Shown one piece after another: positions 53,801-64,000 of a stretch of 64,000 nt of DNA. Positions within the stretch are counted from its first letter, which is position 1. The number at the start of each line of letters is the position of its first letter. The stretch is taken from the NCBI RefSeq assembly GCF_003611695.1, contig NZ_RAWE01000025.1:1-64000 (forward strand). Reading direction: 5' to 3'. Below the pieces are notes generated by a model. The model saw nothing but the letters and a program-made list of their open reading frames with translations, had not been told where the DNA came from and made no database searches. This DNA comes from Corallococcus carmarthensis. GTDB lineage: Bacteria; Myxococcota; Myxococcia; Myxococcales; Myxococcaceae. The position numbers were made by a program, and so were the translations under genes.

Positions 53801-56800
53801 CTGCCGCTCAGCGCCAACGGCAAGGTGGACCGCAAGGCGCTGATCGCGCTGGACGTGCCGCGGTCAGAGACGCGTTACGAGGCGCCTCGCACGACGACGG
53901 AGGTCCGTCTGGCGGCCATCTGGGCCGAGCTGCTGCGCATCTCCCAGGTGGGTCGGCAGGACGATTTCTTCTCGCTGGGAGGCCACTCGCTGCTGGCGAC
54001 GCAGGTGGCGTCACGCCTTCGCTCGGAGCTGGGCGTGGAGCTGCCGCTGAGCGCGTTGTTCGCGGCTTCGACGTTGGAGTCGTTCGCCCGGCGGGTGGAG
54101 GAAGCCACCCGTTCGGACGCGAAGGCCCTGGTGCGTGTGCCGGGCGCCGGACCGCGTCCGCTGTCGTTCGCGCAGCAGCGGTTGTGGTTCATCGATCAAC
54201 TGGAGCCGGGCACGGCGCTCTACAACGTGCCCGTGGTGGTGCGGTTGGAAGGCAGCCTGCGTCCAGCGGTGCTGGAGCAGGTCCTGCGGGAAATCTCGCG
54301 CCGCCATGAGGCCTTGCGGACGACGTTCGTCGAGGACGCGGGCCAGACGATCCAGCGCATCCACTCGGAGCCGGACCTGCCGTTGGAAGTGGTGGACCTC
54401 CAGGGCTTCGACTCGTCCCAGAGGGAGGCGGAGGCCCTCCGTCGGGTCGAGCAGGAGATGGTGAAGCCGTTCGACCTGCGCAAGGGTCCCCTGTCCCGAG
54501 CCATGCTGGTGAAGCTGGGCGCGCAGGAGCACGTGCTGTCGCTCACGATGCACCACATCGTGTCGGACGGCTGGTCGTTGGGCGTGTTGGTGCGCGAGGT
54601 GAGCGCGCTGTACTCGGCGTTCGCGGAAGGGCGCTCGTCGCCGCTGCCAGAGCTGTCCGTGCAGTACGCGGACTACGCGGTATGGCAGCAGCAGACCCTG
54701 CGGGGCGAGGTGTTGCAGCGCGAAGTGGAGCACTGGAAGCGCGCGCTGGCGGGGGCGCCGCCGGTGCTGGAGTTGCCTACGGACCGGCCGCGTCCGGCGG
54801 TGCGAGGCAACACGGGAGCCGTGCAACGGTTCCTCTGGCCGCGAGAGTTCGAGCAGTCCCTGCGAGCCCTGGGGCAGCGCGAAGGTGCATCGCTCTACAT
54901 GGTGTTGCTGGCGGGGTGGCAGGTGTTGATGGCCCGCTACTCGGGGCAGACGGACATCAGCGTGGGCTCGCCCATCGCGGGCCGCACACGCGCGGAGGTG
55001 GAAGGGCTCATCGGATTCTTCGTCAACACGCTGGTGCTGCGCGCCCAGGTGGAGGGCGATCAGTCCTTCCAGGCCCTGCTCAAGCAGGTGCGGGGGACGG
55101 TGCTCGACGCGTACGAGCACCAGGAAGTGCCGTTCGAGAAGCTGGTGGAAGCGTTGCAGCCGGAGCGCAGCCTCAGCCACACGCCGTTGTTCCAGACCCT
55201 CCTGGCCCTCCAGAACGTCCCCATGGGTGAAGTGGCCCTGTCGGGCCTGACCCTGAAGCCGGTGGACTTCGAGGGCCGCACATCGAAGTTCGACGTGAGC
55301 GTCTTCTTCACGGAGACCCCGCAGGGGTTGAGCGGAGCGGTGGAGTACAGCACCGACCTGTTCAACGCCGGAACCGTACGCCGCATGGTGGAGCATCTGC
55401 GCGTGCTGTTGGAGGGCGTGCTGGCCCACCCCGAGACACGCGTCGAACGGCTGCCCTTGCTGGACGAGGGCGAGCGAAGCCAGCTGCTGGAGCAGTGGGC
55501 TCGTGCACAAGGCGAACACCCGGGCACTGACGCGGTGCACGCGCGCTTCGAAGCCCAGGCGCGAAAGACGCCGGACGCAGTGGCGCTGACGCTCGGGGGA
55601 GGGGAGGGGACCCTGACGTACGGGGCGCTGGACGCGAAGGCGAACCAGCTGGCGCACCACCTGCGCGAGTTGGGAGTGAAGCGAGGCACGCGAGTGGGCG
55701 TGTACGTGGAGCGCTCGTTGGAGATGGTGGTGGGGCTGCTGGCCATCCTGAAGGCCGGCGGTGCGTACGTGCCGGTGGACCGCAACTACCCGGCGGAGCG
55801 CATCGCGCTGATGCTGGAGGACGCGGGCGTCGAAGTGACGCTGACGCAGCAGTCGCTGGTGGAGAAGCTGCCTGCGAGCGCGGGCCGGCCGCTGGCGCTG
55901 GACACGGTGTGGAGCGAAGTCGCTCGTCAGCCAGTGACAGCGCCACGGGTGGAAGTGAGCGCGGAAGACCTGGCGTACGTGATGTTCACGTCGGGAAGCA
56001 CGGGCCGTCCGAAGGGCGTGTGCATCCCGCACCGGGGCATTACGCGGCTGGTGATGGGCAATGGCTTCCTGCGCTTCGGGCCTGAAGAGGTGTGGCTGCA
56101 ACTGGCGCCAGTGGCCTTCGACGCCTCGACGCTGGAGCTGTGGGGCGCGCTGCTGCACGGGGCGAAGCTGGTGCTGGCGCCGCCGCACGCGCTGACGCTG
56201 GAGGAACTGGGCACGCTGCTGACGCAGGAGCGCATCAGCGCGCTATGGCTGACGGCGGCGCTGTACGAGCAGATGGCGCTGCACCAGGTGGAAGCACTGG
56301 CAGGAGTGTCGCAGGTGCTGGCGGGAGGCGACGTGCTGCCGGCCCAGCGCGTGCGGGAGCACCTGAAGCACCTGCCGCAAGGCGCGGTGCTGGTGAACGG
56401 CTACGGCCCGACGGAGAACACCACGTTCTCCGCCACGCACACGCTGACGCGTGACACGTCGCTCACGGCCTCGGTGCCCATCGGCAAGCCGATTGGAAAC
56501 TCGACGGCGTACGTGCTGGACGCGCGCGGAGACGTCGCGGGCGTGGGTGTACCGGGAGAGCTGTACGTGGGAGGCGAAGGCCTGGCGTGGGGTTACCTCA
56601 ACCGTGCGGACCTCACGGCGGAGCGCTTCGTTCCCAACGCCTTCAGCACGCAGCCCGGAGCGCGTCTGTACCGCACGGGAGACAAGGCGCGGTGGAAGGA
56701 GGACGGCACGCTGGAGTTCCTGGGCCGCACCGACTTCCAGGTGAAGGTGCGTGGCTTCCGCATCGAACTGGGAGAAATCGAAACCGCGCTCCTGCGCCAG

Positions 56801-59800
56801 CAGGGCATCGCGGAAGCCACGGTGGTGGTGCGCGAGGTGGGCGGGGACAAGCGGCTCGTCGCGTATCTCGTCGCGAAGCCGGGCCAGAACATCGACCCGA
56901 AGGCGGTGGAGACGGAGCTGCGCAAGGGCCTGCCGGAGTACATGGTGCCGTCGGCCATCGGCGTGCTCGCCGCGCTGCCGCTCAGCGCCAACGGCAAGGT
57001 GGACCGCAAGGCCTTGCCGGAGCTTGAAGCGGTCCGCTCGGAGCGCGAGTACGAAGCGCCGCGCACGGAGACGGAAGCGAAGCTGGCGGCCATCTGGGCG
57101 GAGGTGCTGCGGGTTCCCCAGGTGGGCGTGAAGGACGACTTCTTCGCGTTGGGCGGCCACTCGCTGCTGGCGACACAGGTGGCGTCGCGGATCCGCACGG
57201 GGTTGGGCGTGGAGTTGCCGCTGCGCGCGTTGTTCGAAGCGCCCACTGTGGAGGCGCTCGCTCGCCGGTTGGAGAAGACCGCGCGCGCGAACGTGACGGC
57301 GATGGGACTGGTGCGGGGCACCGCAGCCCCGTTGCTTTCCTTCGCGCAGCAGCGGTTGTGGTTCATCGATCAGCTGGAGCCGGGCACTGCGCTCTACAAC
57401 GTGCCCGTGGCGGTGCGGCTGGAAGGCACGCTGCGCCAGGACATCCTGGAGCGGGCATTGCGCGAAGTGACGCGGCGCCATGAGGCGTTGCGGACGACCT
57501 TCGCGGAAGAGAACGGCCAACCCATCCAGGTCATCCACCCGGAAATCAGCCTGAACCTGGAACAGGTGGAGGTCTCCGGCGCGGACACGCAGGAGCGGGA
57601 GGCCCAGGCGCGGCAGCGGATCACGCAGGAAATCCTGAAGCCCTTCGACCTGCTGCGCGGCCCGTTGTTCCGGGCGTTGCTGGTGAAGCTGGAGGAGCAG
57701 CACCATGTGCTCGTCGTCACGATGCACCACATCGTGTCGGACGGCTGGTCGCTGAGCGTGCTCGTGCGCGAGGTGAGCGCGCTCTACACGGCGTTCGCGG
57801 AAGGCCGTGTGTCGCCCTTGCCGGAGTTGCCGGTGCAGTACGTGGACTACGCGCTCTGGCAGCGGCAGGAGTTGCAGGGCGAAGCGCTCCAGCGGGAGGT
57901 GGACTACTGGAAGCGGAAGCTCTCCGGCGCGGCGCCCGTGCTGGAACTGCCCACGGATCATCCCCGCCCGGCGGTACGCGGCAACGCGGGTGCATCCCAG
58001 TCCTTCCTCTGGCCGGCGGCGTTCGCCCAGGGACTTCGTGACCTGGCGACGCGCGAGGGCGCCTCGCTGTACATGGTGCTGCTGGCGGGCTGGCAGGCCG
58101 TGTTGTCGAGGTACTCGGGGCAGGAGGACATCAGCATCGGTTCGCCCATCGCGGGCCGCACGCGCGCGGAGGTCGAAGGGCTCATCGGCTTCTTCGTCAA
58201 CACGCTGGTGTTGCGGACGCACGTGGAGGGCGGCGCGTCCTTCCGTGCCCTGTTGAAGCAGGTGCGCGAGACGGTCTTGGAGGCGCAGGAGCACCAGCAG
58301 GTGCCGTTCGAGAAGCTGGTGGAGGCACTCCAGCCCGAACGTGACCGGAGCCAGACGCCGCTGTTCCAGGCCCTCCTGGCGCTCCAGAACCTGCCCACGG
58401 GGGAGGCCCGGCTGCCCGGGCTGACCCTCAAGTCGGTGGACCTGGAAGGCAGGACGGCGAAGTTCGACCTGAGCATCTTCTTCGAGGAGCGGCCCAGGGG
58501 CCTGGGCGTCTTCATCGAGTACGGCACGGACCTGTTCGAGGCCGCCACCGTGCGCCGCATGGTGGAGCACCTGCGCGTGCTGTTGGAGGGCGTGCTGGCC
58601 CACCCCGAGACACGCGTCGAACGGCTGCCCCTGCTGGACGAGGGCGAGCGAAGCCAGCTGCTGGAGCAGTGGGCTCGTGCACAAGGCGAACACCCGGGCA
58701 CTGACGCGGTGCACGCGCGCTTCGAAGCCCAGGCGCGGAAGACGCCGGACGCAGTGGCGCTGAAGTCCGCGACACACGGAGACACCCTGACGTACGGGGC
58801 GCTGGAGGCGAAGGCGAACCAGCTGGCGCACCACCTGAGCGGGCTGGGAGTGAAGCGAGGCACGCGAGTGGGCGTGTACGTGGAGCGCTCGTTGGAGATG
58901 GTGGTGGGGGGGCTGGCCATCCTGAAGGCCGGCGGTGCGTACGTGCCGGTGGACCGCAACTACCCGGCGGAGCGCATCGCGCTGATGCTGGAGGACGCGG
59001 GCGTCGAAGTGACGCTGACGCAGCAGTCGCTGGTGGAGAAGCTGCCTGCGAGCGCGGGCCGGCCGCTGGCGCTGGACACGGTGTGGAGCGAAGTCGCTCG
59101 TCAGCCAGTGACAGCGCCACGGGTGGAAGTGAGCGCGGAAGACCTGGCGTACGTGATGTTCACGTCGGGAAGCACGGGCCGTCCGAAGGGCGTGTGCATC
59201 CCGCACCGGGGCATCACGCGGCTGGTGGTGGGCAATGACTTCCTGCGTTTCGGGCCTGAAGAGGTGTGGCTGCAACTGGCGCCGGTGGCCTTCGACGCCT
59301 CGACGTTGGAACTCTGGGGTGCGCTGCTGCACGGGGCGAAGCTGGTGCTGGCGCCGCCGCATGCGCTGACGCTGGAGGAACTGGGCACGCTGCTGAAGCA
59401 GGAGCGCATCAGCGCGCTGTGGCTGACGGCGGCGCTGTACGAGCAGATGGCGCTGCACCAGGTGGAGGCGCTGGCAGGAGTGTCGCAGGTACTGGCGGGA
59501 GGCGACGTGCTGCCGGCCCAGCGCGTGCGGGAGCACCTGAAGCACCTGCCGCAAGGCGCGGTGCTGGTGAACGGCTACGGCCCGACGGAGAACACCACGT
59601 TCTCCGCTACGCACACGTTGACGAACGCGAGCACGGTCGGGAAGTCAGTGCCCATCGGCAAGCCGATTGGGAACTCGACGGCGTACGTGCTGGACGCGCG
59701 CGGAGACGTCGCGGGCGTGGGTGTGCCGGGAGAGCTGTACGTGGGAGGCGAAGGCCTGGCGTGGGGCTACCTCAACCGTGCGGACCTCACGGCGGAGCGC

Positions 59801-62800
59801 TTCGTTCCCAACGGCTTCAGCACGCAGCCCGGAGCGCGGCTGTACCGCACGGGAGACAAGGCGCGGTGGAAGGAGGACGGCACGCTGGAGTTCCTGGGCC
59901 GCACCGACTTCCAGGTGAAGGTGCGTGGCTTCCGCATCGAGCCAGGCGAAGTGGAAGCGGCGCTCCTGAAGCTGGAGGGCATCGCGGAAGCCACGGTGGT
60001 GGTGCGCGAAGTGGGCGGGGACAAGCGGCTCGTCGCGTACCTCGTCGCGAAGCCGGGGCAGACCATCGACCCGAAGGCGGTGGAGACGGAGCTGCGCAAG
60101 GGCCTGCCGGAGTACATGGTGCCGTCGGCCATCGGCGTGCTCGCCGCGCTGCCGCTCAGCGCCAACGGCAAGGTGGACCGCAAGGCCTTGCCGGAGCTTG
60201 AAGCGGTCCGCTCGGAGCGCGAGTACGAAGCGCCGCGCACGGAGACGGAAGCGAAGCTGGCGGCCATCTGGGCGGAGGTGCTGCGGGTTCCCCAGGTGGG
60301 CGTGAAAGACGACTTCTTCGCGTTGGGCGGCCACTCGCTGCTGGCGACACAGGTGGCGTCGCGGATCCGCACGGGGTTGGGCGCGGAGCTGCCGCTGCGC
60401 GCCCTGTTCGAAGCCCCCACCCTCGAGGCCCTGTCCCAGCGGGTGGAGAAGGCCGGCCGCGCCGAGACTTCGGTCCTGGGATACGTGCCCACGGGTGTCG
60501 CACCGCCGCTTTCCTTCGCGCAGCAGCGGTTGTGGTTCATCGAGCAGATGGAGCCCGGAACGGCGCTCTACAACGTGCCCGTGGCGGTGCGGCTGGAGGG
60601 CTCGCTGGACGTGGGCGCCCTGGAGCGCTCCCTGCAAGAGGTCGTGCGCCGGCATGAGTCCCTGCGCACGACGTTCACGGAGCACGATGGCCAGGCCATC
60701 CAGGTCATCCATCCCTCCCTGTCGCTGGAACTGGAGCAGGTGGACCTGCGGACCTTCGACGCCGCCCACCGCGCGGCCGAAGCCCGCCGGCAGGCTGAAC
60801 AGGAGATGATGCGTCCCTTCGACCTGGGACGCGGGCCCTTGATTCGCACACGCTTGTTCGCGCTCTCGGAGCGCGAACACATCCTGGTCGTCACGATGCA
60901 CCACATCGTGTCGGACGGCTGGTCGCTGGGCGTGCTCGTGCGTGAGATGGGCGCGCTCTACGCGGCCTTCTCGACGGGCAGCCCGTCGTCCCTGCCAGAG
61001 CTGCCCATGCAGTACGCGCGCTACGCCGCGTGGCAGCGCGGTTGGCTCCAGGGGGACGCGCTGGCGCGGCAGGTCGGTTACTGGAAGCAGAAGCTCTCCG
61101 GCGCGCCGCCGGTGCTGGAGCTGCCCACGGACCGTCCGCGCCTTCCGCAAAGGGCCATCGCGGGAGCGACGCACGCCTTCCCCCTGTCCCAGCGGCTGAC
61201 CGAAGGCCTCAATGCCCTGGCCCAGCGCGAGGGCGCATCGCTGTACATGGTGCTGCTCGCCGGGTGGCAGGTGCTGATGGCGCGCTACTCCGGGCAGACG
61301 GACATCAGCGTGGGTTCGCCCATCGCGGGCCGCACGCGCTCGGAGCTCGAAGGACTCATCGGCTTCTTCGTCAACACGCTGGTGCTGCGCGCGAACGTGG
61401 AGGACCGCCTGTCGTTCCGCGAGCTGCTCGCCCAGGTGCGCGACACGGTGCTGGACGCGTACGAGCACCAGGAGGTGCCGTTCGAGAAGCTCGTGGAGGT
61501 TCTCCAGCCGGAGCGCAGCCTCAGCCATACGCCGCTCTTCCAGACGATGCTCGCCCTGCAGAACGTACCCATGGGCGAGCTGCGGCTGCCGGACCTGGCC
61601 CTCAAGCCGGTGGACGCGGAGAGCCCCATCGCGAAGTTCGACCTGAGCGTGACGCTCATGGAAGGGCCCCGCGGCCTCACGGGCCTCCTGGAGTACAGTA
61701 CGGAGCTGTTCGACGCGGGCACCGTGCAGCGGATGGTCACGCATTGGACCCTGCTCCTCGAAGGCGCGGTGGAGCGACCGGACACGCACGTGTCCCGCCT
61801 GCCCATGCTGACCGCCGCCGAGCGCCGCGAGATGCTGGTGGAGTGGAACGCCACGCGGGCGCCGTTCCCCGAAGCGTGCATGCATTCGCTCTTCGAGGAG
61901 CAGGTCCGTCGCGCGCCAGAGGCCGTGGCTGCTGTCTTCGAGGGAGCGCAACTGACCTATGCGCAACTGGATGCGCGCGCCAATCAGCTCGCCCATGCCC
62001 TGCGCCGTCGTGGCGTGGGTCCGGAAGTCCGCGTCGCACTCAGTGTCGAGCGCTCCCTCGACATCGTCATCGGCCTGCTCGGCATTCTGAAGGCCGGTGG
62101 CGCCTGGGTGCCCGTGGATCCGCTCCTTCCCCGTGAGCGCCTGGCCTTCATGCTGGAGGACAGTGCAGCGCAGGTGCTGGTCACCCAGCAACCCCTGGTG
62201 GACCGCTTCCCGGAAGCGCTGCATGCGCGCGCGCTCTGCCTGGACACCGCGCGCGACGCTCTCGCCGCGGAGCAGACGGATGCGCCCGTCACGGGCGTGA
62301 CGCCCGCGAACATGGCGTACCTGCTCTACACCTCGGGTAGCACGGGGACCCCGAAGGGCACGGCGGTGGAGCACCGTGGTGTGGCCAACCTGGTCACCCA
62401 CGAAGCGGTGGCGTACGGCATCGGCCCTGGCAGCCGCGTGCTTCAGTTCGCCAGCCTCAGCTTCGACCTGTCGGTGGAGGAGATCTTCACCACGCTCTGC
62501 AACGGCGCCATGCTGGTGCTCGCACCGCTGGAGAAGTTGATGCCGGGCGCGCCGCTACCCGTGCTGCTGCGTGAGCAGGAGTTGAGCGTCGTCAGCCTCA
62601 CCCCCGCGGCGCTGGCGGCCACGTCCCCCGAGGGGCTGCCCCACGTGCGCACCGTCATCTCCGGCGGTGAGGCCCTGCCCGCGGACGTCGTCGCGCGTTG
62701 GGCTCCGGGGCGGCGCTTGCTCAATTCGTATGGCCCGACGGAAGCCACCGTCATCGCCACCCTGGGCGAGGTGGTGGCGGATGGGAACGTGCCGTCCATT

Positions 62801-64000
62801 GGCAAGCCGCTGGCGAACGTGCGCGTCTACGTGCTCGGCCCGCAAGGGCAGCCGGTGCCCGTGGGCGTGCGCGGTGAGTTGCACATCGGTGGCGTGGGCG
62901 TGGCGCGTGGGTACGCGGGACGTCCGGGACTCACCGCCGAGCGCTTCGTGCCGGACGCCTTCTCTGGTGAAGAGGGCGCCCGCCTCTACCGTACGGGCGA
63001 CGTCGTGCGCTGGCGTGCGGACGGCCAGCTGGACTTCGTCGGCCGCATTGACTCCCAGGTGAAGGTGCGCGGCTTCCGCATCGAGCTGGGCGAGGTCGAA
63101 GCCGCGCTGGCGCGGCAGCCGGACGTGAGCGAGGCCGTGGTGCTGGTGCGGGGTGAGGGCGCCGACAAGCGGCTCGTGGGCTACGTCGTGGCGAAGGAAG
63201 GCCACGCGCTGGACGTGGAGACGCTGCGCACGGGCCTGCGTCAGGGGATTCCGGAGTACATGGTCCCCTCGGTGCTGATGGTGCTGGACGCCCTGCCGCT
63301 CAACGCGAACGGCAAGGTGGACCGCCGCGCGCTGCCGGAGCCGGAGGCGGCCCACGTGAGCGGTGCCTACGTGGCTCCGCGCACCGTGACGGAGGCGAAG
63401 CTCGCGGCCATCTGGGCGGACGTGCTGCGCCTGGAGCGCGTGGGCGTGAAGGACAACTTCTTCGCGCTGGGCGGCCACTCACTGCTGGCGACGCAGGTGG
63501 TGTCGCGCATCCGCATGTCGCTGGGCGTGGAGATGCCGCTGCGCCTGCTGTTCGAGGCGCCGACGGTGGAGGCGCTGGCGCAACGGCTCTCGCAGCTGGA
63601 ACGCTCCGGCGTGCCGATGCTGAGCGCCGGGATGCGTCCCGCGTCGCTGCCCCTGTCCTTCGCGCAGCAGCGGTTGTGGTTCATCGACCAGTTGGAGCCG
63701 GGCAGCTCGCTCTACAACGTGCCCACCCTGGTGCGGTTGGAGGGCGACCTGGATGCGGGGGCGCTGGAGCAGTCCCTGCGTGAGCTCGTGCAACGGCACG
63801 AAGCCCTGCGCACGACGTTCGAAGAGGAGGCAGGGCGGCCCGTCCAGCGTATCCACGCGTCCGTGGACGTGCCGTTGAACACGGTGGACCTCACGGCCTC
63901 CGGGGCCGAGCGGGAGGAAGCGGCCCGGCACCGGGTGCTGGAGGAGATGGCGAAGCCCTTCGACCTGATGAAGGGGCCGCTCCTGCGGGCGCTGCTGCTG
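44531..64000 (+). CDS. Giant multimodular NRPS (partial, runs off window)
   Basis: At least 6,490 codons in one frame. Every core motif checked, from the first C domain to the window end, is in this frame. The start ATG at 44531 has GGAG 8 nt upstream. An N-terminal helical segment (about 50 residues, [23 protein letters not shown]) may be a docking region. Order: six complete C-A-T modules and the start of a seventh C. All six complete C domains have HHIVSDG, and all T domains have GGHSL with the phosphopantetheine Ser. No epimerisation, methylation, ketosynthase or thioesterase domain is seen so far. Adenylation codes read by eye suggest Gly, Gly, Val, Val, Val and one unassigned residue. 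The product is a peptide, possibly N-acylated if the first C is a starter type. No known cluster was recognised. Confidence 0.95.
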   Translation, partial: MSSSSDLSKRIASLSPEKRAELLKKMAAQKQAAGTPARGAFPLRDRSRPAELSFAQQRLWILDQLESGSALYNVPVAVRLEGVLDVGVLERALREVVRRHESLRTTFHADEAGPVQRISDVPVLELEHADVTAVSAGAREAEAWRQVESGAQRPFDLARGPLMRALLVKLGETDHLLMVVLHHIVSDGWSLGVLVREVAVLYGVFAQGQPSPLPELAIQYADYAVWQRDVLRGSMLDKQLGYWREQLRGAPPALELMTDKPRPAVSAFRGARKPVQWPRALTESLKTLGQQEGATLFTVLLAGWQAVLARYAGQDDVSVGTPMAGRTRSELEGLIGVFVNTLVMRARFAPGMTFRALLRQVREAQVGATDHQDLPFEQLVEAVQPVRDLGRSPLFQVMFVLQNAPRGPMALQALKLQPLELETRTAKFDLLMQLAETDEGLRGYLEYDVDLFLPRTVERMVDHLRVLLEGVIARPDEQVDRLPLLVEAERKQLLVEWNETKPEALVGFGMHSAFEAQVKKTPESVAVVFGARTLTFGQLDRQANQLARHLVRQGVKPEARVGLYVERSEAMVVALLAILKTGASYVPLDPSFPPERLAYMRDDSGMAVLVTQQSLRAGLESSTTKVVSLDGDADVYGREDSSPLGVEVASESVAYVIYTSGTTGRPKGVQVPHGAVARFLSAMAQAPGLKAQDVLVAVTTLSFDIAVLELLLPLSVGAKVVVAPRETAVDGKKLSALLEASAATVLQATPSTWRLLLEAGWKGAGVKALTGGEALPRELAKALRERCASVWNVYGPTETTVWSTAYEVEEGVGPVPIGRPIAGTRVYVLDVSLQPVPVGVPGELYIAGEGVTRGYLGRPELTAERFLPEVNGATGSRMYRTGDRVRWHADGTLEYVNRADNQVKVRGYRIELGEIEAVLRQQEEVRDAAVVVRGEGAEARLVGYVVGKPGQKVEAGPLRERLRVKLPEYMVPPVLQVLEAMPLTPNGKVDRKALPAVEAVAATSREYEAPRNEVEKTLAGIWAEVLRVPRVGVKDSFFELGGHSLMAMRVVSRIREELGVELPLRALFEATTVEALAGRLAKGGRTAAPALVRIPREAPLELSFAQQRLWFLDQLEPGSPLYNIPVAMRLEGALNLGVLKLALREVVRRHEALRTTFAEGATGPVQLIHSRLELPLVEQDVTDEPVGAREASALRLLEEEAQRPFELAKGPLIRGTVVKLGETDHLLMVVLHHIVSDGWSLDVLVREVALLYGAYVEDRSSPLPELPIQYADYAAWQRDWFQGGLQARQLAYWREQLRGAPPALELMTDKPRPAVRGFRGARQAIHWPRELTESLKALGKQEGTTLFAVLLAGWQTVLARYSGQDDVSVGSPMAGRPRSELEGLIGVFVNTLVLRARFVPGMTFRALLRQMGETVLGAMEHQELPFERLVEALQPVRDMARSPLFQAMFVLQNAAQGTLSVPGLKLRALDPDTRTAKFDLLMQVSEGEQGLRGYLEYDADLFAAPTMERMVAHLRVLLEDAVARTDTAVDALPMLTQQERKQLLVEWNETKPEALVGFGMHSAFEAQARKTPESVAVVFEGRELGYAALEAKANQLARHLVKQGVKPEARVGLYVERSEAMVVALLAILKTGASYVPLDPSFPPERLAYMRDDSGMAVLVTQQSLRAGLESPTTKVVSLDGDADVYGHEDSSPLGVEVASESVAYVIYTSGTTGRPKGVQVPHGAVARFLSAMAQAPGLKAQDVLVAVTTLSFDIAVLELLLPLSVGAKVVVAPRETAVDGKRLSALLEASGATVLQATPSTWRLLLEAGWKGAGVKALTGGEALPRELAKALRERCASVWNVYGPTETTVWSTAHEVEEGVGPVPIGRPIAGTRVYVLDASLQPVPVGVPGELYIAGEGVTRGYLGRPELTAERFVPEAHGEVAGARMYRTGDRVRWHADGTLEYVNRADNQVKVRGYRIELGEIEAVLRQQEEVRDAAVVVRGEGAEARLVGYVVGKPGQKVEAGPLRERLRVKLPEYMVPPVLQVLEAMPLTPNGKVDRKALPAVEAVAATSREYEAPRNEVEKTLAGIWAEVLRVPRVGVKDSFFELGGHSLMAMRVVSRIREELGVELPLRMLFEATTVEALATRLDKAKHTTTRALRRASGDTSRPLSFAQQRLWFIDQLEPGSPLYNIPVAVRLDGMLNVGVMERALREVVRRHEVLRTTFVDGDSGPVQQVWPEVGLSLGVRDLSECTEEEQASLARARIEQEVLRPFDLANGPLLRALLLNLGERRHVLVVTVHHIVSDGWSTGVFVNEVSALYAAFTQGLPSPLPELPVQYADYAVWQRDWLQGEVLQQEVDYWKQKLTGAPPVLELPTDHPRPAVRGNAGALHRFSLQEPLVQSLRALAQQEGASLYMVLLAGWQALLSRYSGQQDVSVGSPVAGRTQAETESLIGFFVNTLVMRTDLSDAPDFLHLLRRVKQGALEAFEHQHIPFEKLVEVLHPERSRSHTPIIQSMFALQNVPAGEANLPGVKLSLLELESRTSKFDLSLFFLEKAQGLTGVIEYSTELFEEPSVRRMSEHLRVMLEGAVARPADPVMRLPLTDDAERRQLLVEWNRTGTLLARTTSVHGLFEAQARKTPDAVALKSATHGDTLTYGALEAKANQLAHHLSGLGVKRGTRVGVYVERSLEMVVGVLAILKAGGAYVPVDRNYPAERIALMLEDAGVEVTLTQQSLVEKLPASAGRPLALDTAWSEVARQPQSSPRVEVSAEDLAYVMFTSGSTGRPKGVCIPHRGITRLVVGNGFLRFGPEEVWLQLAPVAFDASTLELWGALLHGAKLVLAPPHALTLEELGTLLKQERISALWLTAALYEQMALHQVEALAGVSQVLAGGDVLPAQRVREHLKHLPQGAVLVNGYGPTENTTFSATHTLTRDTSLTASVPIGKPIGNSTAYVLDAHGDVAGVGVPGELYVGGEGLAWGYLNRADLTAERFVPDGFSTQPGARLYRTGDKARWKEDGTLEFLGRTDFQVKVRGFRIELAEVEGALAQHPHVAEAAVVVREVGGDKRLVAYIVAKPGQNIDPKAVELELRKGLPEYMVPSAIGVLAALPLSANGKVDRKALIALDVPRSETRYEAPRTTTEVRLAAIWAELLRISQVGRQDDFFSLGGHSLLATQVASRLRSELGVELPLSALFAASTLESFARRVEEATRSDAKALVRVPGAGPRPLSFAQQRLWFIDQLEPGTALYNVPVVVRLEGSLRPAVLEQVLREISRRHEALRTTFVEDAGQTIQRIHSEPDLPLEVVDLQGFDSSQREAEALRRVEQEMVKPFDLRKGPLSRAMLVKLGAQEHVLSLTMHHIVSDGWSLGVLVREVSALYSAFAEGRSSPLPELSVQYADYAVWQQQTLRGEVLQREVEHWKRALAGAPPVLELPTDRPRPAVRGNTGAVQRFLWPREFEQSLRALGQREGASLYMVLLAGWQVLMARYSGQTDISVGSPIAGRTRAEVEGLIGFFVNTLVLRAQVEGDQSFQALLKQVRGTVLDAYEHQEVPFEKLVEALQPERSLSHTPLFQTLLALQNVPMGEVALSGLTLKPVDFEGRTSKFDVSVFFTETPQGLSGAVEYSTDLFNAGTVRRMVEHLRVLLEGVLAHPETRVERLPLLDEGERSQLLEQWARAQGEHPGTDAVHARFEAQARKTPDAVALTLGGGEGTLTYGALDAKANQLAHHLRELGVKRGTRVGVYVERSLEMVVGLLAILKAGGAYVPVDRNYPAERIALMLEDAGVEVTLTQQSLVEKLPASAGRPLALDTVWSEVARQPVTAPRVEVSAEDLAYVMFTSGSTGRPKGVCIPHRGITRLVMGNGFLRFGPEEVWLQLAPVAFDASTLELWGALLHGAKLVLAPPHALTLEELGTLLTQERISALWLTAALYEQMALHQVEALAGVSQVLAGGDVLPAQRVREHLKHLPQGAVLVNGYGPTENTTFSATHTLTRDTSLTASVPIGKPIGNSTAYVLDARGDVAGVGVPGELYVGGEGLAWGYLNRADLTAERFVPNAFSTQPGARLYRTGDKARWKEDGTLEFLGRTDFQVKVRGFRIELGEIETALLRQQGIAEATVVVREVGGDKRLVAYLVAKPGQNIDPKAVETELRKGLPEYMVPSAIGVLAALPLSANGKVDRKALPELEAVRSEREYEAPRTETEAKLAAIWAEVLRVPQVGVKDDFFALGGHSLLATQVASRIRTGLGVELPLRALFEAPTVEALARRLEKTARANVTAMGLVRGTAAPLLSFAQQRLWFIDQLEPGTALYNVPVAVRLEGTLRQDILERALREVTRRHEALRTTFAEENGQPIQVIHPEISLNLEQVEVSGADTQEREAQARQRITQEILKPFDLLRGPLFRALLVKLEEQHHVLVVTMHHIVSDGWSLSVLVREVSALYTAFAEGRVSPLPELPVQYVDYALWQRQELQGEALQREVDYWKRKLSGAAPVLELPTDHPRPAVRGNAGASQSFLWPAAFAQGLRDLATREGASLYMVLLAGWQAVLSRYSGQEDISIGSPIAGRTRAEVEGLIGFFVNTLVLRTHVEGGASFRALLKQVRETVLEAQEHQQVPFEKLVEALQPERDRSQTPLFQALLALQNLPTGEARLPGLTLKSVDLEGRTAKFDLSIFFEERPRGLGVFIEYGTDLFEAATVRRMVEHLRVLLEGVLAHPETRVERLPLLDEGERSQLLEQWARAQGEHPGTDAVHARFEAQARKTPDAVALKSATHGDTLTYGALEAKANQLAHHLSGLGVKRGTRVGVYVERSLEMVVGGLAILKAGGAYVPVDRNYPAERIALMLEDAGVEVTLTQQSLVEKLPASAGRPLALDTVWSEVARQPVTAPRVEVSAEDLAYVMFTSGSTGRPKGVCIPHRGITRLVVGNDFLRFGPEEVWLQLAPVAFDASTLELWGALLHGAKLVLAPPHALTLEELGTLLKQERISALWLTAALYEQMALHQVEALAGVSQVLAGGDVLPAQRVREHLKHLPQGAVLVNGYGPTENTTFSATHTLTNASTVGKSVPIGKPIGNSTAYVLDARGDVAGVGVPGELYVGGEGLAWGYLNRADLTAERFVPNGFSTQPGARLYRTGDKARWKEDGTLEFLGRTDFQVKVRGFRIEPGEVEAALLKLEGIAEATVVVREVGGDKRLVAYLVAKPGQTIDPKAVETELRKGLPEYMVPSAIGVLAALPLSANGKVDRKALPELEAVRSEREYEAPRTETEAKLAAIWAEVLRVPQVGVKDDFFALGGHSLLATQVASRIRTGLGAELPLRALFEAPTLEALSQRVEKAGRAETSVLGYVPTGVAPPLSFAQQRLWFIEQMEPGTALYNVPVAVRLEGSLDVGALERSLQEVVRRHESLRTTFTEHDGQAIQVIHPSLSLELEQVDLRTFDAAHRAAEARRQAEQEMMRPFDLGRGPLIRTRLFALSEREHILVVTMHHIVSDGWSLGVLVREMGALYAAFSTGSPSSLPELPMQYARYAAWQRGWLQGDALARQVGYWKQKLSGAPPVLELPTDRPRLPQRAIAGATHAFPLSQRLTEGLNALAQREGASLYMVLLAGWQVLMARYSGQTDISVGSPIAGRTRSELEGLIGFFVNTLVLRANVEDRLSFRELLAQVRDTVLDAYEHQEVPFEKLVEVLQPERSLSHTPLFQTMLALQNVPMGELRLPDLALKPVDAESPIAKFDLSVTLMEGPRGLTGLLEYSTELFDAGTVQRMVTHWTLLLEGAVERPDTHVSRLPMLTAAERREMLVEWNATRAPFPEACMHSLFEEQVRRAPEAVAAVFEGAQLTYAQLDARANQLAHALRRRGVGPEVRVALSVERSLDIVIGLLGILKAGGAWVPVDPLLPRERLAFMLEDSAAQVLVTQQPLVDRFPEALHARALCLDTARDALAAEQTDAPVTGVTPANMAYLLYTSGSTGTPKGTAVEHRGVANLVTHEAVAYGIGPGSRVLQFASLSFDLSVEEIFTTLCNGAMLVLAPLEKLMPGAPLPVLLREQELSVVSLTPAALAATSPEGLPHVRTVISGGEALPADVVARWAPGRRLLNSYGPTEATVIATLGEVVADGNVPSIGKPLANVRVYVLGPQGQPVPVGVRGELHIGGVGVARGYAGRPGLTAERFVPDAFSGEEGARLYRTGDVVRWRADGQLDFVGRIDSQVKVRGFRIELGEVEAALARQPDVSEAVVLVRGEGADKRLVGYVVAKEGHALDVETLRTGLRQGIPEYMVPSVLMVLDALPLNANGKVDRRALPEPEAAHVSGAYVAPRTVTEAKLAAIWADVLRLERVGVKDNFFALGGHSLLATQVVSRIRMSLGVEMPLRLLFEAPTVEALAQRLSQLERSGVPMLSAGMRPASLPLSFAQQRLWFIDQLEPGSSLYNVPTLVRLEGDLDAGALEQSLRELVQRHEALRTTFEEEAGRPVQRIHASVDVPLNTVDLTASGAEREEAARHRVLEEMAKPFDLMKGPLLRALLL
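47801..50950 (+). other. NRPS module 2 (C-A-T), predicted Gly
   Basis: C domain from 47834, HHIVSDG at 48224. A domain from about 49208, [11 protein letters not shown] at 49652, NGKVDRKAL at 50639. T-domain Ser at 50813. The code is the same as in module 1 (DILQLGVVWK). The A-T DNA is nearly identical to module 1: the segment from about 47188 to 47740 recurs at +3153 with very few changes. Confidence 0.8.
50951..54124 (+). other. NRPS module 3 (C-A-T), predicted Val
   Basis: C domain from 50987, HHIVSDG at 51377. A domain from about 52361, [11 protein letters not shown] at 52811, NGKVDRKAL at 53816. T-domain Ser at 53987. The code D-A-L-W-L-G-G-T-F-K fits valine (compare DAFWIGGTFK). It is the first of three modules of exactly 3,174 nt. 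Confidence 0.8.
54125..57298 (+). other. NRPS module 4 (C-A-T), predicted Val
   Basis: C domain from 54161, HHIVSDG at 54551. A domain from about 55535, [11 protein letters not shown] at 55985. T-domain Ser at 57161. The code is the same as in module 3. All motifs lie exactly 3,174 nt after those of module 3. Confidence 0.8.
57299..60472 (+). other. NRPS module 5 (C-A-T), predicted Val, mosaic of modules 3 and 4
   Basis: C domain from 57335, HHIVSDG at 57725. A domain from about 58709, [11 protein letters not shown] at 59159. T-domain Ser at 60335. The code is the same as in modules 3 and 4. The C-A linker matches module 4, the first A-domain segment ([17 protein letters not shown]) matches module 3, and the next ([12 protein letters not shown]) matches module 4 again. 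Confidence 0.8.
60473..63616 (+). other. NRPS module 6 (C-A-T), substrate unassigned
   Basis: C domain from 60509, HHIVSDG at 60899. A domain from about 61880, [11 protein letters not shown] at 62327, NGKVDRRAL at 63308. T-domain Ser at 63479. The code I align is D-L-E-S-I-G-S-V-I-K, which I cannot match to a known substrate. The A domain clearly differs from those of modules 1-5, so it has a separate origin. Confidence 0.78.
63617..64000 (+). other. NRPS module 7, start of C domain (partial)
   Basis: The first C motif [10 protein letters not shown] begins at 63653, followed by ALRTTF and RPFDL-like segments ([17 protein letters not shown]). The window ends before the HHxxxDG motif, so the type of this C domain and the rest of the module cannot be seen. 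Confidence 0.85.

Noticed and set aside
45000-63900. Very long minus-strand open frames opposite the NRPS, up to about 1,100 codons
   Set aside because: They are His/Arg/Gln-rich mirror frames of high-GC coding sequence with no protein motifs, and they repeat with the NRPS modules.

Overview
The window is high-GC DNA from a myxobacterium of the Myxococcus/Corallococcus type. It carries families first defined as Myxococcus paralogues (DUF2378/TIGR02265, the SitA6-type lipoprotein TIGR02269, the double-CXXCG protein TIGR02264), a complete che3/crd chemosensory locus, many two-component proteins, and the start of a very large non-ribosomal peptide synthetase (NRPS). No rRNA, tRNA, CRISPR array or insertion sequence was recognised.

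Layout. 1-3.4 kb: housekeeping genes (TPR protein, exonuclease III, threonine synthase). 3.5-5.4 kb: two small unknown genes, then a SitA6-type toxin lipoprotein and its SitI6-type immunity protein, a kin-discrimination cassette. 5.4-18 kb: GH31 glucosidase, small conserved proteins, GMC oxidoreductase, a membrane histidine kinase, a DUF2378 protein, an outer-membrane protein, dGTPase, a SRAP (HMCES/YedK) protein and a response regulator. 18-22.3 kb: a hybrid kinase with two receivers and an HPt domain, tail-to-tail with a short Hsp70.

22.3-29 kb: a tightly packed minus-strand operon encoding a CotH kinase, a VTC-type polyphosphate polymerase, an OprP-like porin, a thymidylate-kinase-like protein fused to about eight 27-residue repeats, a DUF4956 membrane protein and a DUF47/PhoU-like protein. 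Its leader holds a 12-bp-stem hairpin and 11-bp-spaced direct repeats that resemble a Pho box. I read this as a phosphate/polyphosphate system.

29.1-42.1 kb: a GIY-YIG protein and partner, then crdA (NtrC type) divergent from crdB-cheW3-(CheW-like)-mcp3A-mcp3B-cheA3-cheB3-cheR3, joined by ATGA/GTGA overlaps. 42.2-44.2 kb: a coiled-coil/TPR lipoprotein and, coupled to it by GTGA, a secreted UshA-like protein whose frame is interrupted by one UGA at a conserved Cys position. That UGA is followed at bacterial SECIS distance by a perfect 8-bp hairpin with a GGUCUG loop, so this is a strong selenoprotein candidate.

44.5-64 kb: one uninterrupted plus-strand NRPS frame (at least 6,490 codons, running off the window) with six complete C-A-T modules and part of a seventh C domain. 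Codes read by eye suggest Gly-Gly-Val-Val-Val-X. Modules 3-5 are exactly 3,174 nt each and are mosaics of one another, which points to recent duplication and gene conversion.
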